From Neoarius graeffei (Eukaryota; Chordata; Actinopteri; Siluriformes; Ariidae): a DNA stretch of 64,000 nt. The notes beneath the pieces were generated by a model, which made no database searches, was not told where the DNA came from, and saw only the letters and a program-made list of their open reading frames with translations. Shown here piece by piece: positions 1 through 10,308 of this stretch. The DNA lies in the NCBI RefSeq assembly GCF_027579695.1, contig NC_083574.1, positions 58,979,559 to 59,043,558 on the forward strand, in the 5' to 3' direction. Numbering within the stretch: position 1 is the stretch's first letter; every line of letters begins with the position of its first letter. Both the position numbers and the translations under genes were made by a program.

Positions 1-92
1 CTCACCAGGAGTGATCAACCAACAAAGATCACTCCACGAGCAAGGCGTGTAATAGTCGACGAGGTCACAAAGGACCCCAGGGTAACTTCTAA

Positions 93-1276
93 GGCCCTGT
101 CCACACGGCAACGGATTCAGGTGACTCCGATACAATTGCTTATCGTTTAGGCCTGGCGTCCACACGGCACCGGCGTTTTGGGTGCCCCAAAACGCAATCT
201 TTTTGAGAACGGGTTCCAGAGTGGAAAGATCTGGCAACGTTGCCGTTGTGAAGTCGTCTGGATGAGTAAAACGGATTTGTTTACGATGACGTCACAACCA
301 CATGACTGTGAGTGCTTCACGCCGGGTAGAAGTGTAACGAATATCACCAGGATATCACCAGGAAAAAGCCTTACAGAGCACTAGTGAGAGTGAAACACGA
401 GCTTGGATATTATTATTATTATTATTATTATGTTCAGTGTTAGTTCACAGTAGTAATGCAAGAAGCAGAATAGTGACAGTAATAGTGAAGCAAAAACATG
501 CAATTGTACAAACACTGCAGCTCTACAGCAAAATATTCATTTATGAAATGGTCTGATTCTTAACACCAGTAGTGCCAATGAGCTTCTCATTGCGATGCGA
601 GTTGTCAACAAATCCTATAACTTGGTTCATGAAACGCGCTTACAAAATATTTTCACTGTGAATATTTATTGTGTAATGGTGCAAAGTGAGAGAGAGAGAG
701 AGTCAATCCCGCCAGCAAAAATAGAGAAAAAAAGAGCGATCTCACCTCTTCAGATGTGGGTTTAAGTCCTACAATACATTCCTCAAAAAGGGCGTAGAGG
801 AGCAAATTAATCATTATTTAATTAGCATTCAATTTATTCCGGACCATTAAAGATGCCGCCTTCCGTGTAGAATCATAGGTCATCCTCGCCGCCATTTTGG
901 AGAGGTCAAAGCGGAGAATAAAGATTAGCTGCGTTTAACTGTACCAACAGGTTTGCCATCCAAACGAGATCACATGGGATTACCTTTCACAGGTGAGACT
1001 GGAAAAATACTTTTCATTGTATTTGGTCATTATAATGTAATTTTACAAACAGATTTTCCTGACTTTGTGGCTAATATGCATCCTTACTTCTTCTATTGTT
1101 CTGGTGTCTCCGAAGGGACCGTCTTACAGCGCCCCTAGAGGTGTGGCATGTGTATTGCATCGTTTTCAGCAAGCGTTGCGTTGCCATATGGACCTGATAT
1201 TTTACTGATTGTTGCCCATTTGGACGCGATATATTTTTAAATAACATCTCGTTGCCGTTGTCGTGTGGATGTAGCC
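93..1276 (+). mobile_element. PIF/Harbinger-like MITE, copy A
   Basis: This is a non-autonomous element starting GGCCCTGTCCACACGGCA and ending GTCGTGTGGATGTAGCC; the ends are imperfect inverted repeats sharing TCCACACG. It is bordered by TAA at 90-92 and 1277-1279. A 3-bp TWA duplication is typical of PIF/Harbinger, so that assignment is inferred from termini alone. Short ORFs inside show no recognisable protein. Copies B (1280-2659) and C (43553-44516) are in the same window. Confidence 0.82.
408..431. repeat. (ATT)n microsatellite in MITE copy A
   Basis: About eight ATT units. The complementary tract is at about 2311-2344 in copy B and is longer, so the repeat was present in the element before the two copies separated and has since changed length. 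Confidence 0.9.
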
Positions 1277-1279
1277 TAA

Positions 1280-2312
1280 GGCTACATCCACACGACAACG
1301 GCAACGAGATGTTATCTAAAAATATATCGCGTCCAAATGGGCAACAATCAGTAAAATATCAGGTCCATATGGTAACGCAACGCTTGCTGAAAACGATGCA
1401 ATACACATGCCACACCTCTAGGGGCGCTGTAAGACGGCCCCTTCGGAGACACCAGAACAATAGAAGTAAGGACGCATGCGCATAATGCGCGAGACTTCAT
1501 ATTAGCCACAAAGTCAGGAAAATCTGTTTGTAAAGTTACATTATAATGACCAAATACAATGAAAAGTATTTTTCCAGTCTCACCTGTGAAAGGTAATCCC
1601 ATGTGATCTCGTTTGGACGGCAAACCTGTTGGTACAGTTAAACGCAGCTAATCTTTATTCTCCGCTTTGACCTCTCCAATATGGCGGCGAGGATGACGTA
1701 TGATTCTACGCGGAAGGCGGCGTCTTTAATGGTCCGGAATAAATTGAATACTACACGTTGATGGATTAATTTGTTGTTTCTCACCTGTGAAAGGTAATCC
1801 CATGTGATCTCGTTTGGACGGTAAACCTGTTGGTACAGTTAAAGGCAGCACATGAATCTTTATTCTCCGCTTTGACCTATCCAATATGGCGGCGAGGATG
1901 ACGTATGATTCTACGCGGAAGGCGGCGTCTTTAATGGTCCGGAATAAATTGGATTAATTTGCTCCTCTACGCCCTTTTTGAGGAATGTATTGTCGGACTT
2001 AAATCAACATCTGAAGAGGTGAGATCGCTCCTTTTTTTTCCCCATTTTTGCTGGCGGGATTGCACTATTACACAATAAATATTCACAGTGAAAATATTTT
2101 GTAAGCGCGTTTCATGAACCAAGTTATAGGATTTGTTGACAACTCACATCGCAATGAGAAGATCATTGGCACTACTGGTGTTAAGAATCAGACCATTTCA
2201 TAAATGAATATTTTGCTGTAGAGCTGCAGTGTTTGTACAATTGCATGTTTTTGCTTCACTATTACTGTCACTATTCTGCTTCTTGCATTACTACTGTGAA
2301 CTAACACTGAAC

Positions 2313-2345
<33 letters not shown>

Positions 2346-2659
2346 TCCAAGCTCGTGTTTCACTCTCACTAGTGCTCTGTAAGGCTTTTTCCTGGTGATA
2401 TCCTGGTGATATTCGTTACACTTCTACCCGGCGTGAAGCACTCACAGTCATGTGGTTGTGACGTCATCGTAAACAAATCCGTTCTACTCATCCAGACGAC
2501 TTCACAACGGCAACGTTGCCAGATCTTTCCACTCTGGAACCCGTTCTCAAAAAGATTGCGTTTTGGGCACCCAAAACGCCGGTGCCGTGTGGATGCCAGG
2601 CCTAAACAATAAGCAATTGTATCGGAGTCACCTGAATCCATTGCCGTGTGGACAGGGCC
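1280..2659 (-). mobile_element. PIF/Harbinger-like MITE, copy B (inverted)
   Basis: This is a reverse-oriented copy of the element at 93-1276, separated from it only by TAA (1277-1279) and followed by TAA at 2660-2662. The whole block 90-2662 therefore reads TAA-copy A-TAA-copy B-TAA. Copy B is about 196 bp longer, largely because of the internal duplication at 1579-1951. Confidence 0.82.
1579..1951. repeat. Internal tandem duplication in MITE copy B
   Basis: The stretch from CTCACCTGTGAAAGG (1579) to about 1747 recurs at 1780-1951 with few differences. Copy A has only one version, so the duplication arose after copies A and B diverged. Confidence 0.88.
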
Positions 2660-3634
2660 TAAGCAACTGAAGGACTCTCTCACATTGGCTAATGTTAATG
2701 TTCATGAGTCCACCATCAGGAAAACACTGAACAACGATGGTGTGCATGGCAGGGTTGCAAGGAGAAAGCCACTGCTCTCCAAAAAGAACATTGCTGCTAG
2801 TCTGCAGTTTGCTAAAGATCACGTGGACAAGCCAGAAGGCTATTGGAAAAACGTTTTGTGGACAGATGAGACCAAAATAGAACTTTTTGGTCTAAATGAG
2901 AAGGGTTATGTTTGGAGAAAGGAAAACACTGCATTCCAGCATAAGAACCTTATCCCATCTGTGACACATGACGGTGGTAGTATCATGGTTTGGGCCTGTT
3001 TTGCTGCATCTGGGCCAGGGCGGCTTGCCATCATTGATGGGACAATGAATTCTGAATTATATCAGCGAATTCTAAAGGTCCATGAACTGAATCTCAAGAG
3101 AAGGTGGGTCATGCAGCAAGACAACGACCCTAAGCACACAAGTCATTCTACCAAAGAATGGTTAAAGAAGAATAAAAGTTAATGTTTTGGAATGGCCAAG
3201 TCAAAGTCCTGACCTTAATCCAATCGAAATGTTGTAGAAGGACCTGAAGCGAGCAGTTCATGTGAGGAAACCCACCAACATCCCAGAGTTGAAGCTATTC
3301 TGTACGGAGGAATGGGCTAAAATTCCTCCAAGCCGGTGTGCAGGACTGATCAACAGTTCCCGGAAACGTTTAGTTGCAGTTATTGCTGCACAAGGGGGTC
3401 ACACCAGATACTGAAAGCAAAGGTTCACATACTTTTGCCACTCACAGATCTGTAAATATTGGATCATTTTCCTCAATAAATAAATGACCAAGTTTAATAT
3501 TTTTGTCTCATTTGTTTAACTGGGTTCTCTTTATCTACTTTTAGGACTTGTGTGAAAATCTGATGTTTTAGGTCATATTTATGCAGAAATATAGAAAATT
3601 CTAAAGGGTCCACAAACTTTCAAGCACCACTGTA

Positions 3635-3928
3635 AGCATATTTATGATGGTTTTAGCAATTTCTATGTTAATCTGTTGGTTGATGCTGTATTTTTGTTAT
3701 TCCCTTGAGAAGTCAGTAATTGTGTGGAGCTGATGTCTCAGGGGGACGTTGCTAGTGCAGTTATAATAGTGCGTAATAGGAAGAAAAAAAAACTTCAACA
3801 ATCTCAAACGTATGATATTACTCTCAGGTTTTGCTGTTAGCTCCTGAAAACAAAACAGCAGGAATTTCTTTTCTGAGTCACCATTATCCGGAGATGTTCC
3901 TCTTCATATTAATGAGAAATTCAATGTA
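3635..3928. other. No gene seen
   Basis: This is AT-rich spacer between the Tc1 right end and the long-inverted-repeat element. No ORF, RNA gene or repeat structure is evident. Confidence 0.6.
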
Positions 3929-4605
3929 GGGTCATTCCATGTCAAATCTCCAAATGCTCCCACTCAACCATCTCAGATTTGGCTGAAAAAATTCCAGGAG
4001 GTTCACACACTTCCCAATAGGAAAAGTCCCAAATTTTAGCTCCCAACTCCTTATAGTTTTGTCATAAAAAATATTTTTGCAACTAACCTTGGACCCATTT
4101 TAAGCAGAGTTTTTTGGGGAGCCACTTTGAGATTGCTGTATCTAGAAAAAAAAAAAGTATTTAAGCCGGGTCCTTCAAGTTTTCAAGGGTCAAAATCTGG
4201 CACCAGCACTTGTAGAATATGGACTTTTACATGTGTGCTTTTGGTTTATCATAGAATTCTGGGGGCTTGAATTTGCTTGGAAATTCTACACTACGCTAGT
4301 TTACAAATGGAAAAAAAAAATCATTTGGTGACATTTTTGGCATGTTATAGCAAAAAAATGACAGCATTCACCAACATAAAATTGACTCTTTTAGAAAGAT
4401 TAGATGTCTGTTTTTAACACATCCAAAATTTGTGATGGTGTTCTGCCTTATTTTTGCAAAATGATTTTTTGAAAATGTGGTGCTCACATATACGCACAGC
4501 ATTCGTGGCATATGAAAGCATTTTCAAATGCTAACAAAATGCCCTGAATTCATGACGCACAGCTTAAACCCAACAAAATGATTCATTTGGTTCATGGTAA
4601 ACTAT

Positions 4606-5266
4606 GGTGGGGTTTACATTAGACCGTATCAGCGGATCATCAGATAAACGTTTTTAAAACGATTCGCGTGCACACAGCAACACCAATACACGGATACGCT
4701 CGGCTCTGCAGGCATCCTGCGCTCCAAATCACTCCGCCCTGAACAGCGAGTGCCCTCTGGAGGGTGCGCACTCCGGCCCTGCGCAGCTCACACAGCACGC
4801 GAGTGTAGTGCACAAGCAGTAATTCAGGACTGAGCCGCTGTGTGTGTGATCCCAGCGCATATCACTTACCACTTGCAAGTGGAAGGATGGCAAGCCTAAA
4901 GACAATCATAACTACACAATGGGCAGTATTTGCATCAGTATTTGCATACTTTTATACTCTTTAATGAAAGGTGATACAAGGCGGAAGTCCGCGCCGTTTT
5001 TCAGCAGTCGCGTCACATGACCAACGCCAGCGAATCAGGAAGGTGGATGTCACAGTGACGGTGTCCAATGACGACGCCAGCTAGAGCTCAGCACAGCGTA
5101 TCCACGTATTCTCAATGTTTACACAGCACCGGACCAGACACGATCTAGATTGAATACGTGGACCCTGGCGGATTCCCATTTCCCGGCGTTTCCAGGCGTT
5201 TTAATGTAAACGGACAGTGCATCCGCGAAGAAAACGAGACAGATACGGTCTAATGTAAACTTGGCC
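4606..5266 (+). mobile_element. 661-bp MITE, copy 1 (3-bp target duplication)
   Basis: It begins GGTGGGGTTTACATTAGACC and ends GTAAACTTGGCC; both ends share GTTTACATTAGACCGTATC in inverted orientation. Its empty site is visible in the opposite arm of the host element (about 6301-6340), which shows TAT was duplicated (4603-4605, 5267-5269). A second copy is at 37809-38487. There is no coding capacity. Confidence 0.85.
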
Positions 5267-5474
5267 TATACCTGAAGGATAACCTATATGCAACCTTTAG
5301 ATACTGAAATATTAGAGCTCCAATATGGGTGAAAACTGAAACTTGTTTTCATTACAACATTTCTGTTGTACCATAATTTAGAAGAAAAAGCAACCTGTAT
5401 GCTTCAGTTAGTATTTATCCATGATAAAAAGTCTATGACAGTCCAGTAGATTTGATTATTATGATTTATTATTT

Positions 5475-6044
5475 ATGACACTTATTGAATTTATTAAATT
5501 TATTATAAAGCTGGTAACTTTGGGACAACTCTCCAAATTTATCTGGATCAGTAAAGAAAGTGTGAAGTCCATGGCTGACGAGCTGGAAAGCAGATCTGCA
5601 AAGGCAGTCACAGTGCCAGGTACTAGAGATAATCACTGTTTCAAGCCAGTCAATGCAACAACACTTGAGGTCAGCAGAGTGTCTGGAATTCCTGGATTTT
5701 TAGTCAACTATGAGGTAGAACATGTAGACGAAGAGGTTTCACAGGGCTTCCAGATCAGTGACATGATACCTGGCCAATATATAACCTGTGTTTACAACCA
5801 TCACTGGTGGGTTGGAAGCATCAGAGAGGCATCTGAAGCCCAGCAAGATGTTCTGATACAATTCATGCATCCACACGGCCCAGCAAAAAGTTTCTTCTGG
5901 CCCAGGAGAGAAGATTTGTGCTGGGTACCTGTGCAACACATAATTTCTAAAATAGATGTTCCTAGCACTACAACTGGACGTGTACATACACTTAAGGAAT
6001 GTGACATCAGAGCATCTGAAAGTTTCATGAAAGAGTTCAAATAA
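5475..6044 (+). CDS. ORF in foldback element; WP-x-RED domain protein, function unknown
   Basis: This 189-codon ORF is the only gene inside the long-inverted-repeat element. The first ATG (5475) lies in the repeat arm, so the ATG at 5571, opening the unique centre, is an alternative start giving 157 residues. The C-terminal half has an aromatic, beta-rich pattern: YNHHWWVGSI, then FMHPHGPAKSFFWP, then RREDLCWVPV, ending in IDVPSTTTGR. I recognise this as a small C-terminal domain recurrent in transposon-encoded proteins, perhaps an SH3/Tudor-like barrel, but cannot assign a function. A related motif lies on the minus strand near 25100-25190. There are no catalytic motifs and no membrane segment. 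It may be the remnant last exon of a transposase. Confidence 0.55.
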   Translation: MTLIEFIKFIIKLVTLGQLSKFIWISKESVKSMADELESRSAKAVTVPGTRDNHCFKPVNATTLEVSRVSGIPGFLVNYEVEHVDEEVSQGFQISDMIPGQYITCVYNHHWWVGSIREASEAQQDVLIQFMHPHGPAKSFFWPRREDLCWVPVQHIISKIDVPSTTTGRVHTLKECDIRASESFMKEFK

Positions 6045-6588
6045 TTTACAAGAGTTGTCCCAAAGTTACCAGCTTTATAATAAATTTAATAAATTCAGTA
6101 AGTGTCAAATAATAAATCATAATAATCAATCAATTCTACTGGACTGTCAAAGACTTTTTATCATGGATAAATACTAACTGAAGCATACAGGTTGCTTTTT
6201 CTTCTAAATTATGGTACAACAGAAATGTTGTAATGAAAACAAGTTTCAGTTTTCACCCATATTGGAGCGCCAATATTTCAGTATCTAAAGGTTGCATATA
6301 GGTTATCCTTCAGGTATAGTTTACCATGAACCAAATGAAGCATTTTGTTGAGTTTAAGCTGTGGGTCACAAATTCAGGGCATTTTGTTAGCATTTGAAAA
6401 TGCTTTCATAGGCCATGAATGCTGTGCGTGTATGCGAACACCACATTTTCAAAAATTCATTTTGCAAAAATAAGGCAGAACACCATCACAAATTTTGGAT
6501 GTGTTAAAAACAGACATCTAATCTTTCTAAAAACAGTCAATTTTATGTTGGTGGATGCTGTCATTTTTTTGCTATAACATGCCAAAAA

Positions 6589-6964
6589 CGGGGCGGCACG
6601 GTGGTGTAGTGGTTAGCGCTATCGCCTCACAGCAAGAAGGTCCGGGTTCGAGCCCCGGGGCCGGCGAGGGCCTTTCTGTGTGGAGTTTGCATGTTCTCCC
6701 CGTGTCCGTGTGGGTTTCCTCCGGGTGCTCCGGTTTCCCCCACAGTCCAAAGACATGCAGGTTAGGTTAACTGGTGACTCTAAATTGACCGTAGGTGTGA
6801 ATGAGTGTGAATGGTTGTCTGTGTCTATGCGTCAGCCCTGTGATGACCTGGCGACTTGTCCAGGGTGTACCCCGCCTTTCGCCCGTAGTCAGCTGGGATA
6901 GGCTCCAGCTTGCCTGCGACCCTGTAGAAGGATAAAGCGGCTAGAGATAATGAGATGAGATGAG
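6589..6964 (+). mobile_element. V-SINE (Mermaid/DANA-like)
   Basis: The tRNA-like head starts at GGGCGGCACGGTGG and contains GGTTCGAGCCC, a B-box-like promoter motif. It is followed by the conserved vertebrate-SINE core (GTTTGCATGTTCTCCCC and CAGTCCAAAGACATGC) and a GATGA-type tail. The target duplication ATGCCAAAAA is at 6579-6588 and 6965-6974. It sits in the right arm of the foldback element. Confidence 0.93.
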
Positions 6965-7709
6965 ATGCCAAAAATGTCACCAAATGAATTTTTTCCATTT
7001 TTAAACTTTAATATCTTCCAAACCGCTCATCACAGAGGGGCAGTTTTAGAATACAAAGTACACAGTATATATGGGAAGGTGTATGTGCAATATCAAGCCT
7101 CTGTCTTTGAAATTGCACTTTCCACAGTCCTTCAAATATGCTGCCGCAGAGCGTAGTGTAGAATTTCCGAGCAAATTCAAGCTGCCAGAATTCTATGATA
7201 AACCAAACGCACACATGTAAAAGCCCATATTCTACAAGTGCTGGTGCCAGATTTTGACCCTTGAAAATTTGAAGGACCCGGCTTAAATACTGTTTTTAGA
7301 TACAGCAATCTCAAAGTGGCTCCCCAAAAGACTCTGCTCAAAACGGGTCCGAGGTTAGTTGCAAAAATATTTATGACAAAACTATAAGGAGTTGGGAGCT
7401 AAAATTTGGGACTTTTCCTATTGGGAAGTGTGTGAACCTCCTGGAATTTTTTCAGCCAAATCTGAGATAGTCGAGTGGGAGCACTTGGAGATTTGACATG
7501 GAATGACCCTGTAGATATAATGCAAACATCAGATGCTGTAGCAGTTATATGATGCAGCTGTGCTGAATTACGACAGACTCAACTCAGCAGTCTCTGACAT
7601 TAGCATGATCGTGTCGACGACAAGAGCAGCCTGAAAGTTGAAGCTTCCAAATTCTGTCTGTCTGAGCAGTTGGTTCATTATTGAATTCAATTTGACATTG
7701 TTACAAAGC

Positions 7710-8087
7710 GTGGGCGGCACAGTGGTGTAGTGGTTAGCGCTGTCGCCTCACAGCAAGAAGGTCCTGGGTTCGAGCCCCGGGGCCGGCGAGGGCCTTTCTG
7801 TGTGGAGTTTGCATGTTCTCCCCGTGTCCGCATGGGTTTCCTCCGGGTGCTCCGGTTTCCCCCACAGTCCAAAGACATGCAGGTTAGGTTGACTGGTGAC
7901 TCTAAATTGACCGTAGGTGTGAATGTGAATGGTTGTCTGTGTCTATGTGTCAGCCCTGTGATGACCTGGCGACTTGTCCAGGGTGTACCCCGCCTTTCGC
8001 CCGTAGTCAGCTGGGATAGGCTCCAGCTTGCCTGCGACCCTGTAGAAGGATAAAGCGGCTACAGATAATGAGATGAGATGAGATGAG
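7710..8087 (+). mobile_element. V-SINE (Mermaid/DANA-like)
   Basis: Same family as the copy at 6589, with full head, core and GATGA tail. A 13-bp duplication ATTGTTACAAAGC flanks it at 7697-7709 and 8088-8100. Confidence 0.93.
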
Positions 8088-8100
8088 ATTGTTACAAAGC

Positions 8101-8748
8101 AGATATAATAGTGGTAAGAAAAAAAAACTCCCCGGGATGACAAAGATGATATCAGACTCAAAAGGAAACCAATCCTCAACTGTATGACACAGGATAGTTC
8201 AATTTTAAATCATTTCCCTTCTATAACTATATAATATAGTCAAAAAATTCAATTGTGTAAACAAAAACCAAGGAACAACTTGAGTATGAGCATCAGAGTC
8301 GGAACTGAATTCTTCACAGATTTAACTGGAAGTCTATTGTGTCCTCAGCTGTTCAATGATGGAGACTTGAGTACAAAGCTGTTTACAGCAAATCGCAGCC
8401 CCAAGGCTATCCAAGGAAGAACATCCACAGCCATCCTTATCATTTCTATGTGGTACCATCCACATTAATCTCATGGTGATCCGTTTGCTGTCTACGTAGG
8501 GCCAATCTCAGCAGCAGTAAGTGATTATAAACATTAATTATACAGATTAAATTGTTCAGGATGGATTTTTCCTCCTTACACCAAGCTGTTAATATTTAAA
8601 ATGATGTTATGTAAAACTATGACAGATTGTCTTCACATCCAGAAATAAAAGCACGATATGTACAGGAGATAGGCCTGTACTTCCTAATCCAGATGGATGC
8701 AAAAAAGTCTGTAAAATTCCCATGAAGCCTTTGTGTAGTTGCTTCCAT
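8101..8748. other. No gene seen
   Basis: The 71-codon ORF at 8253-8468 resembles no family I know and has no supporting signals. I regard the stretch as spacer. Confidence 0.5.
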
Positions 8749-9080
8749 GCATCATCTGTAGCTGCTTATCCTGTCCTACAGGGTCAAAGGCACCCAGCTG
8801 ACTATGGACGAGAGGCGGGGTACGCCAGGTTATCGCAGGGCTGATACAGAGACAAACCACCATACACACATTCACACCTACGGTCAATTTAGAGTCACCA
8901 GTTAACCTAACCTGCATGTCTTTGGACTGTGGGGGAAACCGGAGCACCCGGAGGAAACCCACGCAGACACGGGGAGAACATGCAAACTCCACACAGAAAG
9001 GCCCTCATCGGCCGCTGGGCTCGAACCCAGAACCTTCTTGCTGTGAGGCGACAGTGCTAACCACTACACCACCTGTGTGG
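8749..9080 (-). mobile_element. V-SINE, reverse orientation
   Basis: Reverse complement of the SINE family above. The tail side (GCTGCTTATCCTG) is at the left and the tRNA-like head with TTGCTGTGAGGCGACA at the right. It lacks the long GATGA tail, and the head end is divergent (CACCTGTGTGGC), so it is older or partly truncated. Confidence 0.85.
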
Positions 9081-9146
9081 CTGCTTGCGAAATCAAGTTT
9101 ACAAATAAAAAGGTGGCTATATCTTTATACAGTTGTTTTTATATAT

Positions 9147-9164
9147 CCCCCCCCCCCCCCCCCC
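9147..9164. repeat. Poly-C tract (18 bp)
   Basis: An uninterrupted run of 18 C directly upstream of the SINE at 9177. Confidence 0.95.
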
Positions 9165-9176
9165 ATTTCAAATGAT

Positions 9177-9537
9177 GGGTGGCACGGTGGTGTAGTGGTT
9201 AGCGCTGTCGCCTCACAACAAGAAGGTCCTGGGTTTGAGCCCCGTGGCCGGCGAGGGCCTTTCTGTGCGGAGTTTGCATGTTCTCCCCGTGGGTTTCCTC
9301 CGGGTGCTCCGGTTTCCCCCACAGTCCAAAGACATGCAGGTTAGGTTAACTGGTGACTCTAAATTGACCGTAGGTGTGAATGTGAATGTTTGTCTGTGTC
9401 TATGTGTCAGCCCTGTGATGACGTGGCGACTTGTACAGGGTGTACCCCGCCTTTCGCCCATAGTCAGCTGGGATAGGCTCCAGCTTGCCTGCGACCCTGT
9501 AGAACAGGATAAAGCGGCTACAGATAATGAGATGAGA
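9177..9537 (+). mobile_element. V-SINE (Mermaid/DANA-like)
   Basis: The head begins near GGGTGGCACGGTGG, followed by the core and the tail GATAATGAGATGAG. A short deletion removes part of the CCCCGTGTCCG segment relative to the copies at 6589 and 7710. Confidence 0.92.
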
Positions 9538-9542
9538 AAGGC

Positions 9543-9557
<15 letters not shown>

Positions 9558-9574
<17 letters not shown>

Positions 9575-9580
9575 GGGGGG
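9558..9580. repeat. (TG)n followed by poly-G (23 bp)
   Basis: A GT-repeat runs into 23 consecutive G just downstream of a SINE tail; mirror of the poly-C tract at 9147 on the other side of the same SINE. Confidence 0.95.
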
Positions 9581-10308
9581 TTCGATTCAAGATGACCCAT
9601 GTGAACAAGCACACGACTCATGTATCTACCCTAATGTCTTCGAAATATAGTTCCTCAATTAATAAGAAATATAAGCCAAACAAAAATCTAGCAGGTTAGA
9701 TACAGACAAGTGATGAGAAACTTCAGCTGGTGTAGAAATGAAAGTCTGTACCACCAGCAACTCAATGAGGCAACGCTCTGATTGGCTCACGGAACCTGTG
9801 GGTGTAACTGGCAGAACTGGATGTTAGCCAATCAGATCTAAACTATTTACATAATTAAATTTAAAGGCACGCCCCCCCAAAGCATCCTGTTTTATCTGAT
9901 AAAGTTTTCATACAATACTGAAACAGCATGAGGTGGGGGATAAAGGAAAAAAAAGAGCCAACTTTACAAAAGCATCTCAGGGAATAATATAAAATAGTTA
10001 TAGTGTATGGCATCATTGTTGTTGTGCTCGAAATATAATCTGCACTGACAAAGTGACTTATTCTTGGTATTATAACCTATTTCACTATGTTTATTTAATT
10101 ATCTAAAACCCACCAATGAACACAGCAGTCAATTGGTTACCTATTGGGTCAAGTACAAAACTACACACACACTAAAAACAACATGCCGGTGTGACTGAAG
10201 AAAGTTTGTGAGCAAAACTGAATGCAAATGATTAATTTTTCGCACTGCAACTGGAAACATTTCACTTCTTTAAAATAAAACGTAGCTAACCGGGTGCTTT
10301 CGAGTTAG
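9581..10308. other. No gene seen
   Basis: AT-rich spacer with short ORFs only. No convincing coding or RNA feature. Confidence 0.55.

Larger units (their letters stand above)
1..3414 (+). pseudogene. Tc1-like transposase (DD34E), broken
   Basis: This encodes the cut-and-paste transposase of the surrounding Tc1 element. The frame is open from base 1 to 92 (paired-type DNA-binding end) and resumes at 2663 after the MITE insertion. Catalytic landmarks are WTDETK (first Asp), QQDNDPKHTS (second Asp) and PDLNPIEM (Glu). A frameshift lies near 3178, just after KKNK, and an in-frame TAG follows the Glu motif near 3234, where the family normally has Trp. The last codons end at 3412-3414. With an insertion, a frameshift and a stop, it cannot make active enzyme. 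The family assignment is secure from motif order and the adjacent terminus. Confidence 0.92.
1..3632 (+). mobile_element. Tc1-like DNA transposon, cut by the window start
   Basis: The window opens inside the transposase gene. The right terminus ends near 3632 with CAAGCACCACTG followed by TA, the inverted form of the CAGTGGTGCTTG terminus typical of a common fish Tc1-like family. The element is split by the double MITE at 93-2659; joining base 92 to base 2663 gives a continuous transposase frame. The left terminus lies outside the window. Confidence 0.9.
3929..7509. mobile_element. Foldback-type element with very long inverted arms
   Basis: The left arm (3929-about 5540) and right arm (about 6047-7509) are near-identical reverse complements once the nested MITE (4606-5266) and SINE (6589-6964) are removed. 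Both ends read GGGTCATTCCATGTC and both are bordered by TGTA (3925-3928, 7510-7513), a possible 4-bp target duplication. The only unique sequence is about 500 bp in the centre, holding the ORF at 5475-6044. The architecture resembles foldback transposons; the superfamily is not recognised. Confidence 0.85.

Noticed and set aside
178..384. Short ORFs (MGAPKRNLF-type) in the three PIF/Harbinger-like MITE copies
   Set aside because: They are not conserved in frame between copies and sit in the subterminal inverted repeats.
6600..6670. Possible tRNA genes in the SINE heads (also 7730, 9190, 36700, 9020)
   Set aside because: The box-like motif GGTTCGAGCCC is part of the SINE promoter; the head lacks a foldable cloverleaf with complete arms and is always followed by the SINE core.
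6680..9700. ORFs such as MEFACSPRV- and MSLDCGGNRSTRRK-type products
   Set aside because: They are translations of SINE copies and recur in each copy; no independent coding evidence.
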